Part shown: positions 24,899 to 35,431 of the stretch, in pieces
Numbering within the stretch: position 1 is the first letter of the stretch
How the letters are laid out: each line of letters starts with the position of its first letter
Source of the DNA: Labrys sp. KNU-23
Lineage (GTDB): Bacteria; Pseudomonadota; Alphaproteobacteria; Rhizobiales; Labraceae
Length of the DNA stretch: 64,000 nt
Reading direction: 5' to 3'
Assembly (NCBI RefSeq): GCF_008330945.1
Contig: NZ_CP043489.1
Location: 2,615,501-2,679,500, forward strand
Notes under the pieces: model-generated
Seen by the model: the letters and a program-made list of their open reading frames with translations, nothing else
Databases searched by the model: none
Told to the model about the DNA's origin: nothing
Translations under genes and position numbers: made by a program

Positions 24899-25779
24899 TG
24901 GCTCAACCCCTTGAAGATGCGCGACAGGCCCATATAGCGGCTGTAGATCGTAGCCACGATGCCGAGCAGCACCAGCAGCACGAGGGAGAGTGTCGAGCCC
25001 AGCGGCCAGTTCAGCTGCGTCATGATGGTGTCGTAGATCAGATTGCCGAACAAAGCGTCGCGGGTGGAGCCCAGCACCTGCGGGGTGACGTAGCTGCCTG
25101 CCGCCAGCACGAAGCAGAGCAAGAGGCCCGCCATCAGGCCCGGCAGGGACAGCGGCAGCACCACCTCGCGGAAGGCCTGGCCCTGGGTGCAGCCGAGCGT
25201 GCGCGCCGCCGAGATCAGGTTGCGGTCGATGCCTTCGAGGCTGACATAGATGTTGAGGATCATATAGGGCAGCAGGAAGTGGATCATGCCCATGATCACC
25301 GAGCCCTGGGTGTAAAGCATGCGCAGCGGCTCGGAGATCAGGCCGAGCTTCATCAGCACCACATTGATGATGCCCTGCTCGCCAAGGATGTGGATCCAGG
25401 AGAAGGTGCGGATGGTGAAGCTGATCCAGAAGGGCACGATCAGGAGCAACAGCAGCAGCCATTTGTGCCGCGTGCGGGTCATCGCGATGAAATAGGCCGG
25501 CGGATAGCCGAGCAGCGCGCAGAGGATGGCGGTGATCGCCGCCACCTTCACGGTCTTCCACAGGAAGAGGTGGTAGAAACTGTCGGTGAAGAATTCGTGC
25601 CAGTTCGCGGTGGTGAAGACCTGCTTCTCAACGCCGGCCGTGACGAACTCATAGAAGCTGTACACCGTCATGATGACGATGGGCACCACCATCAGCACGG
25701 TCAGGACGATCAGGGTCGGGGAGAGCAGATACCAGGGGCGCAGCCGATCGCGTGCAGAAAGCTGCTGGCCTGCCATCAT
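24895..25779 (-). CDS. potB: ABC importer permease, PotB-like
   Basis: A 294-residue inner-membrane permease with six likely helices, the first at about residues 20-45 (LIVLTVLMVVPIVIMTVYSFYEF). The EAA-type loop is SAARTLGCTQGQAFREVVLPLSLPG. It is the first gene of a four-gene operon read as potB, potC, solute-binding protein, ATPase; the 4-base overlap with potC suggests stoichiometric production. An alternative start near residue 9 is possible. Confidence 0.92.
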   Translation of the reverse strand: MMAGQQLSARDRLRPWYLLSPTLIVLTVLMVVPIVIMTVYSFYEFVTAGVEKQVFTTANWHEFFTDSFYHLFLWKTVKVAAITAILCALLGYPPAYFIAMTRTRHKWLLLLLLIVPFWISFTIRTFSWIHILGEQGIINVVLMKLGLISEPLRMLYTQGSVIMGMIHFLLPYMILNIYVSLEGIDRNLISAARTLGCTQGQAFREVVLPLSLPGLMAGLLLCFVLAAGSYVTPQVLGSTRDALFGNLIYDTIMTQLNWPLGSTLSLVLLVLLGIVATIYSRYMGLSRIFKGLSQ

Positions 25780-25890
25780 GTCCCCACGCTGTTCCCTGGA
25801 AGTAATATTTGTTTCGTTCAGGGTGGATCTTCTCTAGGCATGTGTCAATTGCCGGACAATGCAAATCCGGTCGTGGTTACCACCCGCGCC

Positions 25891-26781
25891 ATGAGGCCTA
25901 CTGCGATGCTGCTGTCCGATTACCTCGCCCAAGCGGTGCCGCCTGGCCTTGAGGGGCTGAAACCCTTCGTCAAGATGCACGGCCTCAGGAACCACTTCGT
26001 GATCTTCGACCAGCGCTTGCATCCCCGTGCCTTGCCAGTGCCCGATATCGTGCGCCTGTGCGACGTCGAGACGGGAGTCGGCGCCGAACAGGTGCTCACC
26101 ATCGAAGCGCCGACATCCGCTGGGGCCGCCGGCGGGAGCTATGCCCGCATGCGCATTTTCAACATCGACGGGCGTGAGGCGGGGGCTTGCGGCAATGCCA
26201 CGCGTTGCGTCGCCCATCTCCTGCTGGAGGAAAGCGGGCGGGACGAACTGGTGCTGGAAACGGGCGGGGGTCTGCTGGCCTGCCGCCGGGCCGGCCCGAT
26301 GGCTGTTGCGGTGACGCTCGGGCCGATCGTGATGGGATGGGACCAGATCCCGCTCGCGCATGAGGCCGATACCGCCCATCTGCCGCTCGCCAGCGGCCCG
26401 CTTCGCGATGGCCTCGCCCTGAATATCGGCAATCCGCACGCAGTGTTCTTCGTTGGGGAACTCGATGCCGTCGACGTCAGGGCGGTGGCACCAGCCATCC
26501 AGAACGATCCGCTGTTCGCGGAGGGCGTCAATGTCGGCGTGGCCGAGGTGCTCGATCGCGGCACGCTGCGCCTCAAGGTCTGGGAGCGGCCAGGCATCCT
26601 GACGCAGGCCTGCGGCACCGGCGCTTGTGTCGCTGCCTATGCTGCCCGCCTGCGTGGGCTGATCGACGGCAACAGCGTCGCCGTGCATCTGCCGGGCGGG
26701 GCGCTGTCCATCGAACTGCTGCCGGATGGCCGCGCGATCATGACCGGGCCGGTGGCGGTGTGCTGCCTCGGCTATGCCTGA
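25891..26781 (+). CDS. dapF: Diaminopimelate epimerase
   Basis: Cofactor-independent epimerase that converts LL- to meso-diaminopimelate for lysine and peptidoglycan synthesis in the cytoplasm. From the ATG at 25891 it has 296 residues. Both catalytic cysteines are present: Cys100 in AGACGNATRC and Cys242 in TQACGTGACV, with the NIDGREA block before the first. The first motif reads GNATR rather than the usual GNGxR. Starts at 25891 and 25906 are both possible. It is divergent from the Pot-type operon. Confidence 0.9.
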   Translation: MRPTAMLLSDYLAQAVPPGLEGLKPFVKMHGLRNHFVIFDQRLHPRALPVPDIVRLCDVETGVGAEQVLTIEAPTSAGAAGGSYARMRIFNIDGREAGACGNATRCVAHLLLEESGRDELVLETGGGLLACRRAGPMAVAVTLGPIVMGWDQIPLAHEADTAHLPLASGPLRDGLALNIGNPHAVFFVGELDAVDVRAVAPAIQNDPLFAEGVNVGVAEVLDRGTLRLKVWERPGILTQACGTGACVAAYAARLRGLIDGNSVAVHLPGGALSIELLPDGRAIMTGPVAVCCLGYA

Positions 26782-26791
26782 TGCGAGCGCC

Positions 26792-28045
26792 TCAGGCGTA
26801 ATGCAGGCGCCGGCTGAGGCCTGAAACCTCGATGGCGCTGCTTGCCGGCGCACCCTCCGCGCGTGGATGCGGCGGTGGCATGCGCATGCCGATGGTGAAC
26901 ATCACGGCACTCGCCGCGGCAAAGGCGGCGAAGGTCAGGAACATGCCGGTGCCACCGAAAGCGCCGAGCATCAGGCCGCCGAGTGCCGGGCCGAAGAAGT
27001 TGCCGATGGTCGAGAAGGAGTGGGCGCCGAAATAGCTGCCCCGGTTGCGGGCGTTGCAGATGCCGTCCACCAGGAGATATTCGGACGGCACCACCAGGAT
27101 CTCGCCGACGGTGAACAACACCATGAAAAGGGCGAAGCCGGTGAAACTGCTGGACGCCAGGAAGCCGAGCTCGCTGGCGAGGATGAGGACGCAGCCCAGT
27201 ACCATGGCGTGGAGGGCGCCGACCTTTTCGATCAGCCGGCGCGCGAACAGATTGCCCACGAGCACGACCAGCCCGTTGATCGAGAGCAGATAGGCGAAGA
27301 TGTCGACGCCGCCTTCCATCGTGGCGCCGAGATAGGGCGCGAGGGTGGCGGACCACTGGCCGTAGACGGCCAGCAGGAGAGTGCCGCCGCCAACGAAGAA
27401 GGCGAGCCGCGGATCCCGGGCGGCCGAGCGAATGCTCTCGACGACGGAAGGTTGCCGATGGCTTTCACTCTTTTCGGCATCGACGGTTTCGGGCGTGCCG
27501 AGCAGATGCAGCGCGGTGGCGAAGACAGCGTAGATGCATCCGGCCACCATGAACATCGCACTCAGCGCTGTCCCGGCGGCAACACCGATCAGGGGCCCGA
27601 CAGCCCACCCTGCGTTCGCGACCATGTAACGCCATGAAAAATACTTCAGGCGTCGCTCGGGCGGGCAGATGTCGCTCATCAGGGCACGGGATATCGGCTC
27701 GTAGACGGCGATCGATACGGCCGCGACGATCTGGGCCGCGCAGAAAGCCGTGACGGATTGGGCAAATCCCATGCCGATCAGGGCCAGGGCCGTCAGTGCC
27801 AGCATCAGCACCAGCATGAGGACGCGGCCGACCCTATCCGACAGCGAGCCGGCGAACGGAGCCGCGATGGCACCCAGAAGCGGCCCGGTGCCAAGCAGGA
27901 TGCCGATGGCGGCAGGTCCCAGGCCGAAGGATTTCTGCAGTTTCACCGCCAGGAAGGACAGGCTCATCGCCCGGGCCACGCTGACGAGACCCGAACCGGC
28001 GATCAGGAAATAGACGAAGCGAAGACGGCGCGAATCGGGGTTCAT
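26792..28045 (-). CDS. MFS transporter
   Basis: A 417-residue major facilitator with 12 predicted helices. The start MNPDSRRLRFVYFLIAG is supported by the first helix; an in-frame extension to 28345 crosses the palindromic repeat and is not coding. Motif A-like GSLSDRVGRVLM follows helix 2. The C-terminal half and the poorly conserved motifs do not disclose the substrate; drug or metabolite export is common in this group. It ends 11 bases from the convergent dapF stop codon. Confidence 0.88.
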   Translation of the reverse strand: MNPDSRRLRFVYFLIAGSGLVSVARAMSLSFLAVKLQKSFGLGPAAIGILLGTGPLLGAIAAPFAGSLSDRVGRVLMLVLMLALTALALIGMGFAQSVTAFCAAQIVAAVSIAVYEPISRALMSDICPPERRLKYFSWRYMVANAGWAVGPLIGVAAGTALSAMFMVAGCIYAVFATALHLLGTPETVDAEKSESHRQPSVVESIRSAARDPRLAFFVGGGTLLLAVYGQWSATLAPYLGATMEGGVDIFAYLLSINGLVVLVGNLFARRLIEKVGALHAMVLGCVLILASELGFLASSSFTGFALFMVLFTVGEILVVPSEYLLVDGICNARNRGSYFGAHSFSTIGNFFGPALGGLMLGAFGGTGMFLTFAAFAAASAVMFTIGMRMPPPHPRAEGAPASSAIEVSGLSRRLHYA

Positions 28046-28107
28046 CTGGCGGGTCCGGATGGCATTGGGACCATTTACTATGGGGTGCTCGGCTTCACCA
28101 CTTCCTT

Positions 28108-28191
28108 CCTGGGACCGCCGGCATCTTGCCGGCTCTTGGAAATGTTGCGTTTGCTGAATGGAAGAGCCGGCAAGATGCCGGCGGTCCCAGG
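28108..28191. repeat. REP-type inverted repeat, 30-bp arms
   Basis: Two perfect 30-base arms (28108-28137 and 28162-28191) enclose a 24-base spacer; each arm also contains an internal hairpin (GCCGGC ... GCCGGC). The arm starts CCTGGGACCGCC, like the element flanking the transposase gene at 46.2-46.9 kb. It lies just beyond the stop codon of the MscS-like gene and before the MFS gene, so it may also act as a bidirectional terminator. It looks like a non-autonomous copy of that transposase family. Confidence 0.85.
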
Positions 28192-28193
28192 GG

Positions 28194-29678
28194 TCACGTC
28201 TTGAAGAAGGCGCGGATCTGCGCCAGGAACTGCGCGGGCGGGCCCGGCTGGGCATAGGTGGCGGCCGCTTCGTCGCGGGCGAGGAAGGCCTGGCCCCGGC
28301 GGACCGAAGCTTCGAACGCCTCCGCCAGCCCTGGCTCGGCAGCAAGGACAGGATCGAGATCCTCCTTGCGCAGTTCGAAGATGATGCAGCGGGTCAGCGC
28401 CAGGATCGTGCCTGCGTTGGGGGCGCCGGTGATGAGGCCGAGTTCGCCGAAATGGTCGCCCGGCCCCAGTCGTCCCACCACATGCGAATGGTCGCGGATG
28501 GTGCGGCTCGCCTCCAGCACGCCGGAGGCCACCACGATCAGGGATGAGAGGGTGCCTCCTTGCGACGCCAGCGTCGCCATCGCTTCGAGATGGCGCTTGA
28601 TCATTTTGGTGGACAGATCGACCCGTTGCTTCGGCGAGAGCTCGCGAAAGAGCGGAATGTCGCCAAGGAGCTGCTCGGGAGGCAGGGTCTCCAGCGGGCC
28701 GAGACTGATCTGGACCGGTCCGATCGGCGTCGACATGGCACCCGGATTGACCAGGCGGATGCCGTGATAGTGGAACTGCCGCAGCACCTGGCCGAGCAGC
28801 GCGCTCTTGGCCGCGCCGAGATGGTCCGTATGCGCGACCGAAAAGCTGATGTCATAGCTGTTGGTGCGGGCACCGATGCGCGCCAGCGAGGTTCCGGGGG
28901 CAGGGCTGGAGAGAAGCTTGGGTGTCAGCAGCGCCGCATGGCGCAGATATTCCAGGACAAGGTCCGGCCGGGCCGTGGAATCGCAGGCGACCTGGACCGA
29001 ATCATCGCGCCGGGTGCTCGGCCGGCTGCGATTGATCACGCGTGACTTGGAGATCAGGCTGTTGGGGATGGTGACGATGTCGTTGCCATCGGTGCGCACA
29101 TGGATGGAGCGCCAGTTGATCTGGACGATCACGCCCTCGAAGGAACCGTCGATGCCGATGCGGTCGCCGACCACATAGGGATGCTCGATGCCGACGGCGA
29201 TGCCGGCGAAGACGTCGGCCAGCGTGTTCTGCAGGGCCAGCGCCAGCACCACCGCAATGATGCCGGAAGTGGCCAGGAGGGCGCGGACGGGCAGGTCGAA
29301 CACGAAATTGACGATGGCCAGCACGGCGGTGAGATAGGTCAGGCCGGCCAGGAGGTCTGAAGCGATCTTGGGCTGGCTCGATTCGCGCTTCTGCCAGAGG
29401 ATCAGCGGCAGGATGCCGACGGTCAGCCGCGCGCCCAGCAGCCACCACAGGGCGATCAGGCCGCGCTGCCAGGTGGCGATGCGCGTGTCGGAGTCGAGCA
29501 TGGGCGCGGCCGGCATGCCGGCGACCCGCAGGATCAGCAGGGTGAACAGGCAGAAAAGGCCAGCGGCGACACCGATGCGCAGCCAGGCTGGCTGCCAGGC
29601 GATCCGCCAGTTGAAGATGAGCACGGCCGCCAAGGCCGTGGCGAGGATCAGTTCGGAGAGCAGCGACACCGGGGCCAC
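28194..29678 (-). CDS. MscS-superfamily channel with C-terminal cyclic-nucleotide-binding domain
   Basis: A 494-residue membrane protein. Four to five N-terminal helices (to about residue 150) lead into the MscS pore and beta domain (NTLADVFAGIAVGIEHPYVVGDRIGIDG, then SIHVRTDGNDIVTIPNSLI). The C-terminal part (about 340-460) resembles a cNMP-binding domain: HFGELGLITGAPNAGTILAL. This arrangement matches the bacterial cyclic-nucleotide-gated branch of the MscS family. The gated ion and ligand are unknown. It is divergent from the LysR gene at 29820. Confidence 0.85.
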   Translation of the reverse strand: MAPVSLLSELILATALAAVLIFNWRIAWQPAWLRIGVAAGLFCLFTLLILRVAGMPAAPMLDSDTRIATWQRGLIALWWLLGARLTVGILPLILWQKRESSQPKIASDLLAGLTYLTAVLAIVNFVFDLPVRALLATSGIIAVVLALALQNTLADVFAGIAVGIEHPYVVGDRIGIDGSFEGVIVQINWRSIHVRTDGNDIVTIPNSLISKSRVINRSRPSTRRDDSVQVACDSTARPDLVLEYLRHAALLTPKLLSSPAPGTSLARIGARTNSYDISFSVAHTDHLGAAKSALLGQVLRQFHYHGIRLVNPGAMSTPIGPVQISLGPLETLPPEQLLGDIPLFRELSPKQRVDLSTKMIKRHLEAMATLASQGGTLSSLIVVASGVLEASRTIRDHSHVVGRLGPGDHFGELGLITGAPNAGTILALTRCIIFELRKEDLDPVLAAEPGLAEAFEASVRRGQAFLARDEAAATYAQPGPPAQFLAQIRAFFKT

Positions 29679-29819
29679 GCAACTGGTCGAAAGGGCGGCA
29701 TGATTGCATCACTCCGCGCTGCATGCCAGAGCGGGAATGCGGCATGGCAGCGGCGAAGCCAAACATGGCAAACGTCCGGCCTCTCACGCGCGCTTGCCCG
29801 TCTCGTCACACCGGAAGGA

Positions 29820-30713
29820 ATGGCTTTGGAACTGAAATGGCTGGAGGATTTCCTGAGCCTGGCCGAGACGCGCAGCTTCTCGCGCTCGGCGACGGACCGC
29901 AACATCACCCAATCGGCCTTCAGCCGGCGCATTCGCGCACTCGAGGTCTGGCTCGGCACCGAATTGCTGGATCGCAGCACCTTTCCGATCACTTTGACCG
30001 CCGACGGCAGGCAGTTCCGCGAGACGGCGGAAGAGGCGGTGCGCCTGCTCACCCTCAGCCGTTCGCAGTTTCGCAGCCGTCAGGAGGGCAGCAAGCTGCC
30101 GGTGCTCGCCGTCACGGCGCTGCATGCCCTCTGCCTGACCTTCCTGCCGGGCTGGCTCACGGAAATCCGGCGCAAGGTCGGCCCGGTGACGAGCCGCGTG
30201 CTGCCGGAGAATTTCCACACCTGCATCCAGGCGCTGGTGGAAGGCGGCTATGATTTCCTGCTCACCTTCCATCATCCCAATATCTCGGTGCCGCTCGATC
30301 CCGAACGCTTCGCCTTCCTCACGGTAGGTCGCGACAGCCTGGTGGCGGTGGCGGCTCGGCCGGAACGCCGCAGCTGGCAGGCCGGGGACGAGCGCGTGCC
30401 GCTGCTGCATTATTCGCGCGGCTCGTTCCTGGGGCTGCTGGCCGCCATCGCGCAGGCCCGCGAGGGCGCACCGTCGACCTATCTTGCCCATACCAATGAA
30501 GGTTCCATGGCAGAGGCGCTGAAGTTTATGGCGCTGGACGGCCATGGCGTGGCCTGGCTGCCGCGCAGCCTGGTCGCCGACGAGATCGCCGAGGGAACCC
30601 TGATGGTGATCGCGCCGGAAATGCCGATGGATATCCGGCTCTACCGTAGCGCAGATCGCTCGCGGCCGTTCGTCGACCGTGTCTGGAGCGCTGCACGGGC
30701 AGCTTCCGGCTGA
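29820..30713 (+). CDS. LysR-family regulator, HypT-like
   Basis: A 297-residue LysR regulator starting MALELKWLEDFLSLAETRSFSRSA, with wHTH at about residues 18-40 (RSATDRNITQSAFSRRIRALE). The effector domain has YSRGSFLG and ALDGHGVAWLPRSLV, resembling HypT, a LysR factor that responds to hypochlorite in E. coli. Cys and Met residues needed for such sensing cannot be assigned here. It is upstream of aspA in the same orientation, so control of aspartate metabolism is the more direct contextual idea. Confidence 0.82.
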   Translation: MALELKWLEDFLSLAETRSFSRSATDRNITQSAFSRRIRALEVWLGTELLDRSTFPITLTADGRQFRETAEEAVRLLTLSRSQFRSRQEGSKLPVLAVTALHALCLTFLPGWLTEIRRKVGPVTSRVLPENFHTCIQALVEGGYDFLLTFHHPNISVPLDPERFAFLTVGRDSLVAVAARPERRSWQAGDERVPLLHYSRGSFLGLLAAIAQAREGAPSTYLAHTNEGSMAEALKFMALDGHGVAWLPRSLVADEIAEGTLMVIAPEMPMDIRLYRSADRSRPFVDRVWSAARAASG

Positions 30714-30929
30714 AGGTTATGCAGATTTGGAATAGGCTTTGCCGCGATAGCATTGGCGGGGATCTTCTGCCGGGCGTATGAGCCTTCCCAGCCCGATGGA
30801 ACGGACCCGGCAAAGCAACATCTGCCTCGTTCCGCCCGGCTATCCATCACCAACACGCGCTTGCGCGCGCGAAGCTGCAACTCGCCATGATCTGGGGGGA
30901 ACCCTGGCGCCTGGCCGGAGGAAACTGCC

Positions 30930-32348
<1,419 letters not shown>

Positions 32349-32407
32349 GCGGTTCCGGCAAAACGCTATAGGAACCCTGCGGTTGCACTCGTTCGGCGGA
32401 AGGGATC

Positions 32408-33643
32408 ATGATGCGCCGCAGGGCCGTTTTCGTGAGCCCGATCATGCCGGATAGGACCGGAAACGGGCTGGCCATGCGGATGGGCCTGTTTCTGGAGGCG
32501 CTGGCCCGCATGGCTTCGGTCGAGCTGATCGTGGTGCCGGCTGCCGGTGGAACGAGCGTCGCGCCGGCTTTCTATGCCGAACTCGACGTCCGGCTCCATG
32601 TCGTCGCCTGCGCCCAGCGCCGCGATACCGCCTTCCAAATGCTCTCCAGGGTCACCGATCCCGGCCGGCGCCTGCAGCTCTTCCAGGCTTATGGCAAGCC
32701 GAGCCTTGCGAGCCATCTTTCCGCGCCGGTTCTGGCCGAGATTGCCGGCCTGATCGCAGCCTGCAAGCCGGATATCGTGCATGTCGGGCGCTCCTATCTG
32801 GCGCCCTGCATCGATGTTCTCGGCAGGGGCGTGACGGCGACGATCGATCTCGACGAGGACGATGCGGCGGCCTTCGGCCTGCGGGCCGCATCGGCGCGAG
32901 CCCGGCATGATGAGGCCCGTGCCGCCTGGCTCGAGCAGGAGGCCCGCGCTTTTGATGGCCTGATCGAACGCCATGCCGGCCGTTTCGGCCGCGTCTTCGT
33001 TTCCAGCGGGCAGGAGACCCGGCTCCTGGCATCGCGTCATGCCGTCCTTGCCTGTGACGTTATCGAGAATGCGGTGTCACTGCCCGTTTCGGCTCCTCGG
33101 GCCGATGATGGCAGCACGATGGTCTTCGTCGGCTCACTGTCGCATGAGCCCAATGTCGAGGGCGTGCTCTGGTTCGCGCGGGAAGTGATGCCGCTTTTGC
33201 GCCATCAGGCCGGCCGGGCTTGCCGCCTCGTGGTCGCCGGTGCCGAGCCGCCACCGCCCATCCTCGCGCTTACCGGGCAGGATGATGTCGAGGTGGTCGG
33301 CTATGTTGCGGATATCGCCGGGCTCTATCGCGGTGCCGCCCTTGCTCTGGCACCCCTGCTCAGCGGCGGCGGCACACGCATCAAGCTGCTCGAAGCCTCG
33401 GCCCATGGCGTCGCCTTCGTCTCGACCCCGGCCGGAGCGGCCGGGCTCGATTGGCCGCCGGGAGTCGGCGGCTGGATCGCCGAGAGCCCGCAGGCTTTCG
33501 CCGGCAGCTGCGCCCGCGCGCTCGCCGATGCCGGCGAACGGGCGAGACGGGCAGCCCTCGGCCGGGACTGGGTGCGCCGCCATCACGACAGGCAGGCCCT
33601 GATCGAGAGGCTCGGAAGCCTGCTCGTTCCCGAAACGCTCTAG
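32408..33643 (+). CDS. Glycosyltransferase family 4-like protein
   Basis: A 411-residue GT-B enzyme: the N-terminal part begins MMRRRAVFVSPIMPDRTGNGLAMR, and the C-terminal nucleotide-sugar domain has VFVGSLSHEPNVEGVLWFAREV, LSGGGTRIKLLEASAHGVAFV and the acidic segment around Glu-Ala-Ser. No membrane segment or signal peptide. It lies after aspA with about 60 bases between, but may not be co-regulated. The sugar donor and acceptor are unknown. Confidence 0.82.
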   Translation: MMRRRAVFVSPIMPDRTGNGLAMRMGLFLEALARMASVELIVVPAAGGTSVAPAFYAELDVRLHVVACAQRRDTAFQMLSRVTDPGRRLQLFQAYGKPSLASHLSAPVLAEIAGLIAACKPDIVHVGRSYLAPCIDVLGRGVTATIDLDEDDAAAFGLRAASARARHDEARAAWLEQEARAFDGLIERHAGRFGRVFVSSGQETRLLASRHAVLACDVIENAVSLPVSAPRADDGSTMVFVGSLSHEPNVEGVLWFAREVMPLLRHQAGRACRLVVAGAEPPPPILALTGQDDVEVVGYVADIAGLYRGAALALAPLLSGGGTRIKLLEASAHGVAFVSTPAGAAGLDWPPGVGGWIAESPQAFAGSCARALADAGERARRAALGRDWVRRHHDRQALIERLGSLLVPETL

Positions 33644-33672
33644 CCAATCCGTCGGCTTGGCTTGGGAACAAG

Positions 33673-33721
33673 GAGTTGGAGCAAATAGGCGTTCACGCTT
33701 GAACGCGCTTTGCTCCAACTC
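33673..33721. terminator. Long hairpin between convergent genes, bidirectional terminator candidate
   Basis: Outer arms GAGTTGGAGCAAA and TTTGCTCCAACTC (13 bp, perfect) enclose an inner GCGTTCA/TGAACGC stem (7 bp, loop CGCT). It overlaps the stop codon of the GNAT gene and lies about 30 bases after the GT4 stop. Its words GCGTTC and TTTGCTCCAACTC recur in the 99-bp repeat at 62451, so it is probably a related intergenic element. Confidence 0.7.
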
Positions 33722-34214
33722 AGCCGTTGAGCGTCTTCTGCATGAAGACGAGATCGAGCCAGCGGCCGAACTTCTGGCCGACCTCGGGCATGCGCGCCGT
33801 CTCGGTGAAGCCGTAGCGCCGATGCAAGGCGAGCGAAGGCTCGTTGCCGGCCTCGATGCCGCCCAGCATGACGTGCTTGCCGGCATCGCGGGCGGTGCCG
33901 ATCAGGGCGTCCAGCAGGGCAGCGCCGGCGCCCTGGCGCCGCACCGTTCCGGCGACATAGATCGAGTGCTCCACCGTATGGCAATAGCCGTCGAAGGGAC
34001 GCCAGTCGCCATAGCTGGCATAGCCGATCGCCGTGCCCTCGACGTCGGCGACGAGGATGGGATAGCCCTGGCTCTTGCGCAGGTCGAACCAGGCCTGCCG
34101 GTTGGCGAGATCGACGGTGTTCCAGTTCCAGATCGCCGTCGAGTTCAGCACGGCATCGTTGTAGATGGCGAGGATATCAGGCAGGTCGTCCGGGGTGGCG
34201 GGACGGATGATCAT
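33720..34214 (-). CDS. GNAT acetyltransferase, phosphinothricin-N-acetyltransferase-like
   Basis: A 164-residue GNAT enzyme. MIIRPATPDDLPDILAIYNDAV and YVAGTVRRQGAGAALLDALI (acetyl-CoA-binding, R/Q-x-x-G-x-G/A type) are diagnostic, and the family resembles Pat/Bar acetyltransferases. The ATG at 34214 overlaps the upstream GNAT stop by 4 bases. A 12-residue longer start is possible, but the overlap favours this one. Its physiological substrate is likely a small amine or amino-acid-like compound. Confidence 0.85.
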   Translation of the reverse strand: MIIRPATPDDLPDILAIYNDAVLNSTAIWNWNTVDLANRQAWFDLRKSQGYPILVADVEGTAIGYASYGDWRPFDGYCHTVEHSIYVAGTVRRQGAGAALLDALIGTARDAGKHVMLGGIEAGNEPSLALHRRYGFTETARMPEVGQKFGRWLDLVFMQKTLNG

Positions 34215-34738
34215 CGATCCAAATCTTTCCAGAACAAGGTGGTGTCGCAATAGCCGCCCTGCGGCCAGAGTGCATAGCGCGGAATGACGCCGGCCTTCTG
34301 CCAGCCGAGCCTGTCATAGAGCCGCTCGGCCGAAGAGCCGGTGGCGGTGTCGAGGCAGAGTACGATGCGGCCGCTGGTCCGGGCGCTCTCCTCGAGGGCA
34401 GCCATCAGCGCGGCGGCGATGCCGAGATTGCGGCCGCGCCTGTGCACCATCAATTTCTGCACGTCGGCGCGATGGGGCTGGTTCGAGCGGCTTTCCGGGC
34501 TGAGCAGCACGGTGCCGACCGGCCTGCCGTCGAGATAGGCGACATGCAGCAGGGTGCTGCCCTCTGCCACCCGTGCGGCGACGCAACGCCAGAAGGCCTC
34601 GGCCTCCTCGCGGGCGAGCGGCAGCATGAAGCCGATGGAGGCTTCGCCCTCGACGCAATCGATCAGGATATCAGCCAAGGCGGGAATGAGGGCTTCCGCC
34701 TCTTGCGGCGTGGCGATGGCAATGGTGAGGCCGGTCAT
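34211..34738 (-). CDS. GNAT acetyltransferase
   Basis: A 175-residue GNAT protein with the acetyl-CoA loop RRGRNLGIAAALMAALEESAR near residue 110 and YDRLGWQKAGVIPRYAL at the C terminus. It overlaps the preceding XRE gene and the following GNAT gene by 4 bases each, forming a tightly coupled three-gene operon. Substrate unknown. Confidence 0.85.
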   Translation of the reverse strand: MTGLTIAIATPQEAEALIPALADILIDCVEGEASIGFMLPLAREEAEAFWRCVAARVAEGSTLLHVAYLDGRPVGTVLLSPESRSNQPHRADVQKLMVHRRGRNLGIAAALMAALEESARTSGRIVLCLDTATGSSAERLYDRLGWQKAGVIPRYALWPQGGYCDTTLFWKDLDR

Positions 34739-35316
34739 CGGGAAACCTGTCGCGAGGGGCAGAGCACGACGAAATAGCGCGCCGGCCCGTCGCCCGGATT
34801 GTGGAACATGACGAGCTTGTCGAGCCGCATATGCAGGCAGTCGCCCGGCTGGAGCGGAAAGGCTCCGCCATCGACCGTCATGGTGAGGCTGCCCGATTGC
34901 AGCCAGACCAACTGGTCGAAGGCGGTCGCCTGGGGTTCGAAGGGGATCAGGGCGCCGGCGGGCAGCTCGACCTCGACAAGGTCGAGGATGCCGTTGGCCG
35001 CGGCGGGTGAAACCGAGCGGCGCAGATAGCCGGTGGCGGGATCACGCCAGAGCGGCTGCTCAGAACGACGGGCCAGGGGCGAAGCCGCTGGTTCCACGGC
35101 GGCGAACAGGGTGGACAGGCTAACACCGAGGCCGCCGGCGAGACGGGCCAGCAATTGGGCGGTGGCACTCGACTCGCCACGCTCGATGCGCGAGATCATG
35201 GCGCGGCTGACGCCGCTGGCGGCGGCGAGCTGATCGATGGTCAGATGGATCTGGCCACGCAGTGCCTTGATGCGCCCGCCCAGCTCCGTGTCGATTGTGG
35301 TGTCGGTTGATTCCAT
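34735..35316 (-). CDS. XRE-family regulator with C-terminal cupin domain
   Basis: A 193-residue two-domain regulator. The HTH lies at about residues 15-70 (ELGGRIKALRGQ, QLAAASGVSRAMISRIERGES), and residues about 105-190 form a cupin (QLVWLQSGSLTMTVDGGAFPLQPGDCLHMRLD). The start MESTDTTIDTELGG is preferred to MDKYSYIMES seven residues upstream. It heads an operon with two GNAT genes, each joined by a 4-base overlap, and is divergent from the SIS gene at 35432. The cupin may sense a small ligand made or modified by its partners. Confidence 0.86.
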   Translation of the reverse strand: MESTDTTIDTELGGRIKALRGQIHLTIDQLAAASGVSRAMISRIERGESSATAQLLARLAGGLGVSLSTLFAAVEPAASPLARRSEQPLWRDPATGYLRRSVSPAAANGILDLVEVELPAGALIPFEPQATAFDQLVWLQSGSLTMTVDGGAFPLQPGDCLHMRLDKLVMFHNPGDGPARYFVVLCPSRQVSR

Positions 35317-35431
35317 AATGTAAGAATATTTATCCATTATAGTGGAGTCAAGCGTGAAGGCCGCTGTTGCAGATCGCCTGGCATGGGCATAGAACTTAGT
35401 TCGTTTTCTTACGCAACAAACTGGAACTGCC

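Noticed and set aside
24898..25890. Extension of the dapF frame across the permease gene
   Set aside because: Antisense to potB; DapF similarity begins only after the ATG at 25891.
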